Assembly: GCA_934574045.1 (NCBI GenBank) | Contig: CAKTMK010000012.1 | Span: 1 to 58,524, forward strand | Origin: an uncultured Oscillibacter sp. | GTDB lineage: Bacteria > Bacillota > Clostridia > Oscillospirales > Oscillospiraceae | Direction of reading: 5' to 3' | DNA length: 58,524 nt | Part shown: positions 49,182 through 57,799 of the stretch, piece by piece | Layout of the letters: every line of letters begins with the position of its first letter | Numbering within the stretch: position 1 is the stretch's first letter | Notes under the pieces: generated by a model | Told to the model about the DNA's origin: nothing | Database searches by the model: none | The model's input: only the letters and a program-made list of their open reading frames with translations | Translations under genes and position numbers: made by a program

Positions 49182-50324
49182 TTAGAAGTTGTAGTTGTCC
49201 ATGTTCTCGGCGGTGAACACGGCGCGCTCGGGCAGCAGCACGACGCCGTTGTTCTCAGCCTCGGTGGCAGCGCCGGCGCTCAGGCAGTCGTTGGCCATGA
49301 CTTCGCAGTCGCCGATGCCGGGGATGGAGATCACGTCGCCGACCTTCACGTTGTTGCCGGCGGCCAGATAGGCGGCCACATAGCAGCCCATGGCACCCTG
49401 AATGCCGCAGTCCCACAGACCCCAGTTATAGATGGTGCCGTTGGAGCAGTACTGCTTGACGGCGTTGGGGGTGGCGAAGCCGGTGATGGTCACGTCGTCC
49501 TTGGTCAGGCCCTTGTTCTCGGCAGCCTGCAGCTGGCCGGGCAGAGCGGTGGAGTCGTTGCAGATGATCAGGTCGATGTCGGGGTGAGCGGACAGGACAG
49601 CCTCGCCGACGGTGATGGACTTCTCAGCGTCCTGCTCAGAGTAGTAGTTGTCGGGGTTGACGTTGGTCCAGTTGGGATACTTCTCGGCGATGATCTTCTC
49701 GCCCTCGACCTGCCAGGAGTTCTGGTCGGTCACGGTCGCCTGAGAATAGTGCCAGCAGTAGGTGACTTCGTCCTTCTCGGGATCGACGCCGCGGGCCTTC
49801 AGACCCTCAACGGACATATCGACCAGCATCTGGCCCAGGACCTCGGGAGTGCCCTGAGAGACCATCAGCGCGCGGTCCTCGCCGGCGGCGTCGGAGTCCC
49901 AGGTGCACACGACCACGCCCGCGTCCTTGGCGGCCTTCAGCGCGTCGGAAACACCGGCGGCGTCCACGGTGGAGATGCAGATGGCATCCACGCCGGAGGC
50001 GACAGCCTGATTGATGACGGCGACCTGCTCCGCAACGCCGGCGGTAGCATTGCCCATGTACTCAACGGTGAAGCCCCAGTCCTTGGCATAGGACTGCGCG
50101 CCCTCGTTGGCGACCTCGAAGAAGGCGTTGCCGGTCAGCTTCGGAATAAAAGCGACCGTCTTACCCTCCACGCTGGCGGCGCTGCTCTCCACGGGAGCGG
50201 AGGAAGCCGCGGGCGCAGAAGCCGCCGCGCCGCTGCTGGCGGCGGGAGCGGAGCTGGAGCCGCCGCAGGCCGCGAGGCCCATGGTCATGGAGAGTGCAAG
50301 AAACAGTGCAAAGATCTTTTTCAT
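49182..50324 (-). CDS. lsrB: AI-2 binding lipoprotein LsrB
   Basis: The product has 380 aa. The lipobox is LAAC with Cys20, and a Ser/Ala-rich linker runs to about residue 50. The mature part follows LsrB: FIPKLTGNAFFE, TWDSDAAGE, SQATVTDQNSW, GFATPN and a VLLPERAVF...NYNF ending. Of the six AI-2 contact residues in enteric LsrB, four align (Lys62, Asp143, Asp200, Gln201). The Pro and Ala of the fifth and sixth are Asn256 and Ser258. Variation of this site is known in clostridial LsrB proteins. ATG 50324 follows GGAGG; an upstream in-frame TTG overlaps that site. Confidence 0.92.
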   Translation of the reverse strand: MKKIFALFLALSMTMGLAACGGSSSAPAASSGAAASAPAASSAPVESSAASVEGKTVAFIPKLTGNAFFEVANEGAQSYAKDWGFTVEYMGNATAGVAEQVAVINQAVASGVDAICISTVDAAGVSDALKAAKDAGVVVCTWDSDAAGEDRALMVSQGTPEVLGQMLVDMSVEGLKARGVDPEKDEVTYCWHYSQATVTDQNSWQVEGEKIIAEKYPNWTNVNPDNYYSEQDAEKSITVGEAVLSAHPDIDLIICNDSTALPGQLQAAENKGLTKDDVTITGFATPNAVKQYCSNGTIYNWGLWDCGIQGAMGCYVAAYLAAGNNVKVGDVISIPGIGDCEVMANDCLSAGAATEAENNGVVLLPERAVFTAENMDNYNF

Positions 50325-50378
50325 GTTACATACCTCCAAATTATTTATATCCCGGGGCTTTGCCCCCGAATACCGGAT

Positions 50379-51410
50379 TTACTGCGCGGCGGCCTTGTCT
50401 TTTTTCAGGCCGGAGCGCCACTTCGCCACCTTGGCGATCACCGTGGGATTGCTGGCCAGAGACCGTCCCACGACCACCACCACCAGCAAAACGCCGATGG
50501 GGATGTCCAGATACTGCGTGTTGATCTTGAAGCACAGGGGCATGCCGAAGCGCAGCAGGCCGATGGCAATGGCGGCCAGCGCCGTTCCGAGGATGCTGCC
50601 CTTGCCGCCGGTGGAGAGGGTTCCGCCCAGCACCACGGCGGTGATGATGTTCATGGTCAGGCCGCTGCCCAGATCGGACTTGGCGGTGCCCAGATAGGAC
50701 GTGAGGATCACGCCCGTCACCGCCGCGCTGACGGCGCTGAGGATGTAGGTGGACATGATGACCCAGCGGCTGTTGATGCCGGAGTACTCCGCCGCCTGCT
50801 GGTTCACGCCCACAAGGAAAATCTTGCGGCCGTACTTCGTCCTGTGCAGCAACAGGTACGCCAGCACCGCAAGGACCAGAAAGATGACGATCTGGAACGG
50901 AATCACGCCGAACACCTTATACTTGGTGATCCACTTGAACTCCTCCGGAAAGCCGCTGATGCCCTGATAGCTCTCCGTACTGGAGAGGGTGGACACCAGA
51001 AGCGCAAGTCCCGAGTAGAGGAAGCTGCCGCCCAGCGTGACCACCATGGCCTGCACGCCGCAGTACGCGATGAAGAAGCCGGACAGTGCGCCGCACAGCG
51101 CGGCGATCACCACGGCCAGCGCCACCGCCTGCCAGATGCTGAATCCGAAGTCCTGCCACGCCACGCCGATGGTGATGGAGGTCAGGCCCACGATGGAGGC
51201 CACCTGAATGTCGATGCCGCCGGTAATCATGACGAACGTGACGAACACGGAGATGATGCAGATGGAAAGGAAGTCGTTCGCGCTGTTGAGCAGCAGCGCG
51301 GGGCGCAGGAACTTTGCGTTCTTGGAGCCGAAGATCACGAACTCCATCACCAGCAGGAGGACGAGGAACATGTTCCAGCTGAACGCGGGACGTTTTTTCA
51401 GCGATTTCAT
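50379..51410 (-). CDS. lsrD: AI-2 ABC transporter permease LsrD
   Basis: The product has 343 aa with about eight to ten membrane helices of the ribose/AI-2 permease family (MITGGIDIQVASIVGLTSIT, AMVVTLGGSFLYSGLALLVS, VLGGTLSTGGKGSILGTALA). It overlaps lsrC by 4 nt (ATGA) and precedes lsrB, the same order as in Escherichia lsrACDB. Confidence 0.9.
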   Translation of the reverse strand: MKSLKKRPAFSWNMFLVLLLVMEFVIFGSKNAKFLRPALLLNSANDFLSICIISVFVTFVMITGGIDIQVASIVGLTSITIGVAWQDFGFSIWQAVALAVVIAALCGALSGFFIAYCGVQAMVVTLGGSFLYSGLALLVSTLSSTESYQGISGFPEEFKWITKYKVFGVIPFQIVIFLVLAVLAYLLLHRTKYGRKIFLVGVNQQAAEYSGINSRWVIMSTYILSAVSAAVTGVILTSYLGTAKSDLGSGLTMNIITAVVLGGTLSTGGKGSILGTALAAIAIGLLRFGMPLCFKINTQYLDIPIGVLLVVVVVGRSLASNPTVIAKVAKWRSGLKKDKAAAQ

Positions 51411-52423
51411 TTCGCAGCCTCCTTTGCTTCCTCAGCCGGCATGGTCCGCGCGGCGAGGCGCGCATGGCGGTTGCGCACGGTGGCCCGGCGCTGCATCAGC
51501 GCGTCGACCACGACGATGGTAATCAGAATGATGCCGGTAATGGCGTTATCGTAGTTCGAGGAGAAGCCCATGAACACCAGCAGATAGCTGATGGAGGCCA
51601 TGATGACCGCGCCGATGGCCGCGCCGATCATGGTGCCCACGCCGCCGCTCAGGCTGATGCCGCCCAGCACGCAGGCCGCCACGGCCTTCATTTCATAGCC
51701 GTTGCCGCTGGCGGAGGTGACAAAGCCGATGCGGCTGCAGAAGATGATGCCCGCCACCGCGCTGAGCACGCCGCAGATCATGTACGCCGCCACCTTGGTC
51801 TGCACGGAGGGGATGCCCACCAGCTCCGCGCCGCCGGCGTTGTCACCGACCGCGATGAAGTAGCGGCCCCGCCGCGTCCGGGTCAGCAGCGCGTGGATAA
51901 TGACCACCAGAAGGACCGCGCAGCAGTAATACACCGTGAAGCTGCCCACCAGCGTAACGGAGGAGAAGTCCTTGAACTCCTTGGGCAGGTTCTCCACCCA
52001 CGCGCCGCCGGCGTAAATGTACATCATGCCGCGCAGGATGCCGTTGGTGCCCAGCGTGAAGATCAGGGACGGGACCTTCATCACCGCCACGCCCCAGCCG
52101 TTGATGATGCCGATGACAAGGCCGATGAGGATGCCCACCGTGAACGCGAAGCCCCAGTTGGCGCCGTCCCGCAGGAGGCTGCCCACCACCGTGGCCACAA
52201 AGCCCAGATTCGAGCCGACGGAAACGTCGATCTCGCCGACGAAGATGGCGAACGCCATGCCCACGGCCACCAGCGTGTACACCACGGAGGTGTTGAAGCA
52301 GGCGCTGATATTCGTTCCGGTCAGGAACTTGGGGTTGATCGCTCCGACGATCAGGAACAGGGCCAGCAGGAAGAAGAAGCTGCTCATCTCCCGTGCCTTC
52401 AGAAACTTTTTCGCAGCACTCAT
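51407..52423 (-). CDS. lsrC: AI-2 ABC transporter permease LsrC
   Basis: The product has 338 aa, with the family core AIFVGEIDVSVGSNLGFVAT, KVPSLIFTLGTNGILRGMMY and CVLGGISLSGGVGTMIGAAI. It overlaps lsrA and lsrD by 4 nt each, so the transporter subunits are translationally coupled. Confidence 0.9.
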   Translation of the reverse strand: MSAAKKFLKAREMSSFFFLLALFLIVGAINPKFLTGTNISACFNTSVVYTLVAVGMAFAIFVGEIDVSVGSNLGFVATVVGSLLRDGANWGFAFTVGILIGLVIGIINGWGVAVMKVPSLIFTLGTNGILRGMMYIYAGGAWVENLPKEFKDFSSVTLVGSFTVYYCCAVLLVVIIHALLTRTRRGRYFIAVGDNAGGAELVGIPSVQTKVAAYMICGVLSAVAGIIFCSRIGFVTSASGNGYEMKAVAACVLGGISLSGGVGTMIGAAIGAVIMASISYLLVFMGFSSNYDNAITGIILITIVVVDALMQRRATVRNRHARLAARTMPAEEAKEAAK

Positions 52424-53952
52424 TTGTTCACAGCCTCCTGCTCCAGAATTCCGAAGGCCGCCGCCATCAGGTTATCCTGATTGATGTCCGCCTTCTGGAA
52501 CTCGGCGTTGATGCGGCCCTGATACATGGTCACGGCGCGGTCCGCCAGCTCCACGATCTCCTCCATATCGCTGGAGATCAGCAGGACGGAAACGCCCTGC
52601 TCCCGCAGCTGGTGGATGATGGTATACACGTCTCCGCGGGCCGCCGCGTCGATGCCGCGGGTCGGCTCGTCCAGAATGACGATCTTCGGCGCTGTGGAAA
52701 GGCTGCGCCCGATGACGATCTTCTGCTGGTTGCCGCCGGAGAGGCTGCCGGCCAGCTGATCGTGGCCCGTGACCTTGGTGCGGAAGTTCTCCACATACTG
52801 CTGCGTCACGTTATACTCCGCCCTGCGGTTGAGGAACAGCCGCCCCATCTGGGCGCTGAAAAGATTTGCGCTGGTGGTGTTGGCCGCCACGTCGCAGATC
52901 TTGAAAAGACCGTTGAGATGCCGGTCCTCGGGCACGTAGTTCAGCCCCGCCCGGATGACCTGATTCGTCTTGCGTCCGGTGATGTCCTGTCCGGCCAGAA
53001 GGACCTTGCCCCGCAGGACCTTGTCCATGCCGAAGATGGTGGTGGCCATCTCCGTCCGGCCCGCGCCGACCACGCCGGCCACGCCCAGGATCTCGCCGGG
53101 ATACACCTTCAGGTCGATGCCGCTGAAGCCGTATCCGCTGAAATCCTGAAGCTCCAGCACCGGCTCCGCCGTGTAGTCCACGGGCTTGACCTCGTGCTTT
53201 TTCGCCTGCGCGGTCATCTCCGCGTCCGGCGGGAGCAGGCCCTTGACCAGATCCTCCCGGGTGAAGTCCGCCACCGGGCCGTGGATGGTGATGGTGCCGT
53301 CCCGCATGATGGCCACGTGGGTGGCGATCTCAAAGACCTCAGCCAGACGGTGGGTGATGTAAATGATGCCGATGCCCTTGGCCTTCAGGTCGTTGACGCA
53401 CTTGAAAAGGCTGCGCACCTCGTCAAAGGTCAGCGCGGAGGTCGGCTCGTCCAAAATCAGGAGCTGGGCATGGCGCAGGATGCCGCGCAGGATCTCCACC
53501 AGCTGCTGCTCGGCGATGGAAAGGCTGCTGGCCTTGCGGGCCAGATCCAGATCCCAGCCGATCTCCGCCATGGTCTCCACAAGCTCCTTGTGAAGCTCCG
53601 CCTTGCTCTTCTGGAAGCCGATGAGGATGTTCTCCTCCACCGTCATATTCGGGAAGAGCAGCGGCTCCTGCGGGACCATGTAGATCCCCTTCGCCAGCGC
53701 CACGGAGGGGCGGCTGAGCGTCAGCGTCTCGCCCCGGATGGCCAGCTCGCCGCTGTCGTGGGTGTAAATACCCATTACGATCTTCATCAGCGTGGATTTT
53801 CCCGCGCCGTTGCCGCCGATCAGAGCCAGCACCTCGCCCGGCATCACGTCCAGGCTGATGCCCTTGAGGACCGCGTTAAGTCCGAAGGACTTATAAATGT
53901 TCCTGATCGAGAGCAGCGGCCCCGTGCCGCCCGCGGCTTCTTTCACTGCCAC
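52420..53952 (-). CDS. lsrA: AI-2 ABC transporter ATP-binding protein LsrA
   Basis: The product has 510 aa with two fused ABC domains. The first has Walker A GGNGAGKST at 46-54, the LsrA-like stretch VPQEPLLFPNMTVEENILIG and a degenerate signature LSIAEQQ. The second has a degenerate Walker A (GVVGAGRTE) and an intact LSGGNQQK signature with VILDEPTRGID. This asymmetry is normal for sugar-type dual ATPases. The start is GTG 53952, 6 nt after GGGGGAG. It is the first gene behind the minus-strand lsr promoter. Confidence 0.93.
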   Translation of the reverse strand: MAVKEAAGGTGPLLSIRNIYKSFGLNAVLKGISLDVMPGEVLALIGGNGAGKSTLMKIVMGIYTHDSGELAIRGETLTLSRPSVALAKGIYMVPQEPLLFPNMTVEENILIGFQKSKAELHKELVETMAEIGWDLDLARKASSLSIAEQQLVEILRGILRHAQLLILDEPTSALTFDEVRSLFKCVNDLKAKGIGIIYITHRLAEVFEIATHVAIMRDGTITIHGPVADFTREDLVKGLLPPDAEMTAQAKKHEVKPVDYTAEPVLELQDFSGYGFSGIDLKVYPGEILGVAGVVGAGRTEMATTIFGMDKVLRGKVLLAGQDITGRKTNQVIRAGLNYVPEDRHLNGLFKICDVAANTTSANLFSAQMGRLFLNRRAEYNVTQQYVENFRTKVTGHDQLAGSLSGGNQQKIVIGRSLSTAPKIVILDEPTRGIDAAARGDVYTIIHQLREQGVSVLLISSDMEEIVELADRAVTMYQGRINAEFQKADINQDNLMAAAFGILEQEAVNK

Positions 53953-53980
53953 CAGTTACTCCCCCATTCCCCGTTCATGA

Positions 53981-54009
53981 CAAACGTTATGCAAAAGACA
54001 CAAATGTTT
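53981..54009. promoter_or_regulatory. Paired candidate LsrR sites in the lsrA leader
   Basis: CAAACGTTA (53981-53989) and CAAATGTTT (54001-54009) are spaced 20 bp apart and lie 29-57 bp downstream of the lsrA -10 box. The same motif in opposite orientation is paired in the lsrR leader. Confidence 0.65.
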
Positions 54010-54037
54010 CTTTCACGTGATTTTTGTTTTCAGTCGT

Positions 54038-54066
54038 ATCATAAAGCCTTTTCCTTCGTTTGTCAA
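54038..54066 (-). promoter_or_regulatory. Sigma-A promoter of lsrACDBF
   Basis: On the minus strand a perfect TTGACA (54066-54061), 17 nt and TATGAT (54043-54038) lie 86 bp before lsrA. Confidence 0.85.
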
Positions 54067-54231
54067 CCGCCTTCGCTTCTGCCGCCGCCGCCGGAGACGG
54101 CCCTTTTCGACGAAAAATCCGGAAAATCAGGAACTTTTTTGGCTCCGTCTGTTTCTTGTGCACAATTTCCGTCGAAAAGTTTATTGGGAATGACGATTTT
54201 GCAGTTTTGCATGGTATTCCGCCGCTTTCAT

Positions 54232-54261
54232 TTGACAAGGCGATAACGCTGGTGCTATACT
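54232..54261 (+). promoter_or_regulatory. Sigma-A promoter of lsrR-lsrK-cupin
   Basis: A perfect TTGACA (54232-54237), 18 nt and TATACT (54256-54261) lie 66 bp before lsrR. Confidence 0.85.
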
Positions 54262-54269
54262 ATCCGTGT

Positions 54270-54298
54270 AAAACATTTGGCAGTTCGGAAAACATTTG
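54270..54298. promoter_or_regulatory. Paired candidate LsrR sites in the lsrR leader
   Basis: AAAACATTTG occurs at 54270-54279 and 54289-54298, 19 bp apart, starting 8 bp after the -10 box. It is the reverse complement of the CAAATGTTT sites in the lsrA leader. Confidence 0.7.
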
Positions 54299-54326
54299 TC
54301 TGCCCAAGAGGGGAGCGGTCACCGCT

Positions 54327-55268
54327 ATGGACACGCGGGACATCCGGCTGGACTATGAGAACATTCTGATGGTCAAGACGGCGTGGTACTATTATATGGA
54401 GAACTACACCCAGCAGAATATATCCCATCTGCTGGGCATCAGCCGCGCAAAGGTTATCAACCTGCTGGAAAAGGCGCGCCAGAGCGGCGTGATCCAGTTC
54501 AACATCCGTCAGGACGGCGACCGGCGCATGAAGCTGGAGCAGGATCTGATCTCCCGCTTCGGCCTGAGCGATGTGTTCACCGTTCCCACAGGGAGCACGC
54601 TGTCGGACCTGAATGAGAGCATCGCGCAGGCCGCGGCCATGTACATCATCAAGCGCTCCGATGAGGGCGCGTTCATCAACATGGGATACGGCGACACCAC
54701 CAGCCGCATCCTGAACCATCTGGCCATGACGGCGGAAAAGCCCCTGAACATGGTCAGCCTGACCGGCGGCGTGAATTACTACCTGCCCAACGCGTATTCC
54801 AACGTGTTCAATGCCCGGCTGTACCTGATCCCCTCGCCGCTGCTGCTCTCCAGCCCGGAGATCCGGAACGCGCTGCGGCAGGAGCCGAGCGTGCAGGAGG
54901 TCTACCGCATGATCCCCCTGTCCAGCATGAGCGTGGTTGGCATCGGCAGCATGAGCGACGACGCCACCATGATCAAAAACGGCATCCTCAGCAAAAACGA
55001 CCTGACGGTGCTGACGCTTCAGGGCGCCGTGGGCGACATCCTCAGCCACTTCCTCGACAAAAACGGCGAGCCGATCTCCGTGGATCAGGAGCAGCGCCTG
55101 ATGAGCACGCCGCTGGACGATCTGCGCAAGCTGGAGCATGTGATCGGCGCGGCGGGCGGCCCCTGCAAGGTGGACGCCATTCTGGCGGCGCTGCGGGGCG
55201 GATATCTGGATGTGCTGGTGACCGACGAGGGCACGGCGGAGGCGCTGCTGCAGCGGGCCGGAAACTGA
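54327..55268 (+). CDS. lsrR: lsr operon repressor LsrR (SorC/DeoR family)
   Basis: The product has 313 aa. The HTH region (residues 18-52) reads TAWYYYMENYTQQNISHLLG followed by ISRAKVINLLEKARQSG, close to enteric LsrR including the Tyr-Tyr and Gln that matter for DNA binding. The effector domain has TLTGG-like SLTGGVNYY, GAVGDILSHF and AGGPCKVDAI, the last two aligning with the Asp and Lys that contact phospho-AI-2. It should repress both divergent lsr transcripts until phospho-AI-2 binds. ATG 54327 follows AAGAGGGGAG. Confidence 0.92.
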   Translation: MDTRDIRLDYENILMVKTAWYYYMENYTQQNISHLLGISRAKVINLLEKARQSGVIQFNIRQDGDRRMKLEQDLISRFGLSDVFTVPTGSTLSDLNESIAQAAAMYIIKRSDEGAFINMGYGDTTSRILNHLAMTAEKPLNMVSLTGGVNYYLPNAYSNVFNARLYLIPSPLLLSSPEIRNALRQEPSVQEVYRMIPLSSMSVVGIGSMSDDATMIKNGILSKNDLTVLTLQGAVGDILSHFLDKNGEPISVDQEQRLMSTPLDDLRKLEHVIGAAGGPCKVDAILAALRGGYLDVLVTDEGTAEALLQRAGN

Positions 55269-55324
55269 TGCGTCCGCGCACTTTTACTGGTCGATCCTGT
55301 ACTTTTATGGGAGGTATTTGACAT

Positions 55325-56887
55325 ATGGCGAACTATCTGATGGCTGTGGACGCCGGGACCGGAAGCGTCCGCGCGGTGATCTTCGGCACGGACGGCACCC
55401 AGATCGGCTGCGTCCAGCAGGAGTGGACCCACCGGGAGGACCCCCGCTGGCCCGGAAGCATGGATTTTGACTGGAAGACCAACTGGGCGCTGGCCAGCGG
55501 CTGCATCCGGGGCGTGCTGGAAAAGACCGGCATCGCGCCGGAGGACATCGCGGCGGTCTCCACCACCTGTATGCGGGAGGGCATCCTGCTCTACGACGGG
55601 GCCGGAAACGAGATCTGGGCCTGCGCCAATGTGGACGCCCGGAGCGACGCCGAGGTGGGCGAGCTGATCCGCATGGACCCGGAGCTGGAAAAGGCCGTCT
55701 ATCTCAAGAGCGGCCAGACCTATGCGCTGGGCGCGCTGCCCCGTCTGCTGTGGGTGAAGAACAACCTGCCGGAGGTCTATGAAAAGGCCGCATCCATCGG
55801 TATGTTCAACGACTGGCTGATCTACCGGCTCACCGGAAAGCTGGCCGTGGAGCCAAGCAACGGCAGCACCACCGGCATCATGGACCTGCAGAGCCGGACG
55901 TGGAATCCGGAGATCGCGGAAAAATGCGGCCTGCGGGCGGACATCTTCCCGCCGGTGGTGGAGTGCGGCACGAAGTTCGCCGCCGTCAGCGCCAAGGGCG
56001 CCGCGGAGACCGGACTGAAGGAGGGCACCCCCGTGGTGGTGGGCGGCGGCGACTGCCAGTTGGGCACCATCGGCGTGGGCGCCTGCAAGGCCGGACAGGC
56101 CGCCGTGTTCGGCGGCAGCTTCTGGCAGTATGAGTTCAACACCGCCAGCGGCAAGACCGATCCGGGCTGCCGTGTCCGCGTCAACTGTCACGCCGTGCCC
56201 GGTCTGTGGCAGTATGAGGCGCTGGCGTTCAAGCCGGGCCTTGTGATGCGCTGGTTCCGGGACGGCTTCTGCCAGCTGGAGATCGCCGAGGCCGCCAAGG
56301 CCGGCACCGATCCCTATGTGCTGATGGACGAAAAAGCGGCCCAGATCCCCGCCGGAAGCTACGGGATGCAGTGCTGCTTCAGCGACCTGATGAACTTCAT
56401 CAACTGGAAGCACGCCAGCCCCACGTTCACCAACTTCCTGCTGGAGCCGGAGAAGTTCAACCGGTACACCTTCTACCGCGCCATTCTGGAAAACACCGCT
56501 CTGCTGGTGCGGGGCCACATCGAGCTGGTGAAGGAGGCCACCGGCAATGAGCCGGACGAGCTGATCTTCGCCGGCGGCGCGTCCAAAAGCCCCCTGTGGT
56601 GCCAGATCGTGGCGGACGTGACCGGAAAGCCCGTCCGCGTCCCCGTGGTCAAGGAGGCCACCGCGCTGGGCGCGGCCATTCTGGCCGGCTGCGGCGTGGG
56701 GATCTATCCCAGCGTTGAGGAAGGCGTGCGCCAGACGGTGAAGTGGGACCGCGAGTTCCAGCCGCAGGCCGAAAACGCACCGGTCTACGCCGCGCTTTAT
56801 GAGAACTGGCGCAAGGTCTACGCCGCGCAGCTTGCCCTGTGCGACGAGAAGCTGACCCGGAATATGTGGATCGCTCCCGGTCTGTGA
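55325..56887 (+). CDS. lsrK: Autoinducer-2 kinase LsrK
   Basis: The product has 520 aa, FGGY-family kinase. It follows LsrK closely: LMAVDAGTGSVRAVIF (phosphate-1), SMDFDWKTNW, CMREGILLYD, IWACANVDARSD, PSNGSTTGIMDL, TPVVVGGGDCQLG and the adenosine region FAGGASKSPLWCQI. It ends in MWIAPGL as in the enteric protein. It phosphorylates AI-2 after import, trapping it and creating the LsrR inducer. It lies 56 nt after lsrR. ATG 55325 follows GGGAGG. Confidence 0.94.
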   Translation: MANYLMAVDAGTGSVRAVIFGTDGTQIGCVQQEWTHREDPRWPGSMDFDWKTNWALASGCIRGVLEKTGIAPEDIAAVSTTCMREGILLYDGAGNEIWACANVDARSDAEVGELIRMDPELEKAVYLKSGQTYALGALPRLLWVKNNLPEVYEKAASIGMFNDWLIYRLTGKLAVEPSNGSTTGIMDLQSRTWNPEIAEKCGLRADIFPPVVECGTKFAAVSAKGAAETGLKEGTPVVVGGGDCQLGTIGVGACKAGQAAVFGGSFWQYEFNTASGKTDPGCRVRVNCHAVPGLWQYEALAFKPGLVMRWFRDGFCQLEIAEAAKAGTDPYVLMDEKAAQIPAGSYGMQCCFSDLMNFINWKHASPTFTNFLLEPEKFNRYTFYRAILENTALLVRGHIELVKEATGNEPDELIFAGGASKSPLWCQIVADVTGKPVRVPVVKEATALGAAILAGCGVGIYPSVEEGVRQTVKWDREFQPQAENAPVYAALYENWRKVYAAQLALCDEKLTRNMWIAPGL

Positions 56888-56916
56888 GCGGTGAAAATCA
56901 AGGAGGAGAATGAGCC

Positions 56917-57267
56917 ATGTTTACTTTGAATGAAAACGAGCGTGAATACCGCTTCGGCGAGAGCGGACCCAAATACCTGATGAAAGGCCCCCGGATGAAC
57001 TTTGCCGTGGTGCGGTTCCTGCCCGGCGAGGACTTTCAGGCCCACTACCACAACGTGATGGAGGAGAACTTCTTCATTCTGGAGGGCAAGGTGGACATCG
57101 TGGTGGACGGAAAGAAGAACACCCTGTCCGCCGGTGACTTCATCCACATCGAGCCGGGCGAGGTCCACTACGTGAAAAACGCCTATGACGCGCCGGTGAA
57201 GATGGTCTCCGCGCTGGCTCCGTTCCAGGAGGTCGATAAGGTCTCCGTGGAAAATCCCGTCTATTGA
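56917..57267 (+). CDS. Single-domain cupin, possible substitute for LsrG
   Basis: The product has 116 aa, a small cupin with both motifs. Motif 1 matches G(X)5HXH(X)4E(X)6G, with ligands His43, His45 and Glu50 in AHYHNVMEENFF. Motif 2 has GDFIHIEPGEVHYVKN with His84. It binds a divalent metal by family. It lies 29 nt after lsrK with an AAGGAGG site. No LsrG-type (ABM fold) gene exists here. LsrG isomerises the LsrK product to the LsrF substrate, and many cupins are sugar-phosphate or ketone isomerases. Taking over that step is an inference; binding free AI-2 or the dione are alternatives. Confidence 0.8.
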   Translation: MFTLNENEREYRFGESGPKYLMKGPRMNFAVVRFLPGEDFQAHYHNVMEENFFILEGKVDIVVDGKKNTLSAGDFIHIEPGEVHYVKNAYDAPVKMVSALAPFQEVDKVSVENPVY

Positions 57268-57280
57268 TCGTTACCCTCTC

Positions 57281-57323
57281 AGGCCCCCGGACGGCAGATG
57301 TGCCGCCCGGGGGCCGTTTTTTG
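57281..57323 (+). terminator. Terminator of lsrR-lsrK-cupin
   Basis: A GGCCCCCGGACGGCA-type stem with one mismatch pairs with TGCCGCCCGGGGGCC and is followed by GTTTTTT, about 14 bp after the stop. Confidence 0.88.
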
Positions 57324-57735
57324 CGCCCGCATGGTATCGGCGCAGCATTTCCTTTTGGCCTGTGCCGCGGTCCGGCAGGTTTCGCCCCCGGCGCGCCCAG
57401 CTGGTGCATTTCCCGACTGTCCTCGCGGGGGCAGTCATGGGATGTGTCCCCAAACAGCCATGGAGCGCGGCCCTTGAGAGAGACTCCGGCGCAGCTCGGA
57501 AGCCAAAGCCAAAGCGGCTGAGCGTCCCCTTTACAGTCCCGGTCGGGACAGCCGGTACGTTCCACGGCTGGGCGCGCCGCATGGCTGATCCGCTCCCGGT
57601 CAGGTAAAGCGCCGAACGAACTCTGCGATTTCCGTCATACCTTACAGCCGAACGCCCCCGCTCCGCAGTTCAGCGTGTCCATGTACTCACGCCCTCCGGC
57701 AGCTTTTGGCGCGCCGTTGCCCTACAACAACGGCG
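57324..57735. other. Non-coding stretch between lsrK operon and GNAT gene
   Basis: Frames here lack ribosome sites and family resemblance. I see no repeats or promoters of note. Confidence 0.5.
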
Positions 57736-57738
57736 CAA

Positions 57739-57776
57739 AACGCCCCCGCGCACAGAACAGCGCGCACGGAGGCGTT
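57739..57776 (-). terminator. Terminator of the GNAT gene
   Basis: On the minus strand AACGCC-T-CCGTGCGC pairs imperfectly with GTGCGCGG-GGGCGTT around a short loop and is followed by TTG, giving a short U-run. It lies about 24 bp beyond the stop. Confidence 0.65.
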
Positions 57777-57799
57777 CTTTCGTGCCGCATATGCGGCGC

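Noticed and set aside
48129..51554. A 1141-codon open frame on the plus strand
   Set aside because: It runs antisense through lsrF, lsrB and lsrD, which are clear homologues. Its His/Asp-rich translation is typical of a shadow frame.
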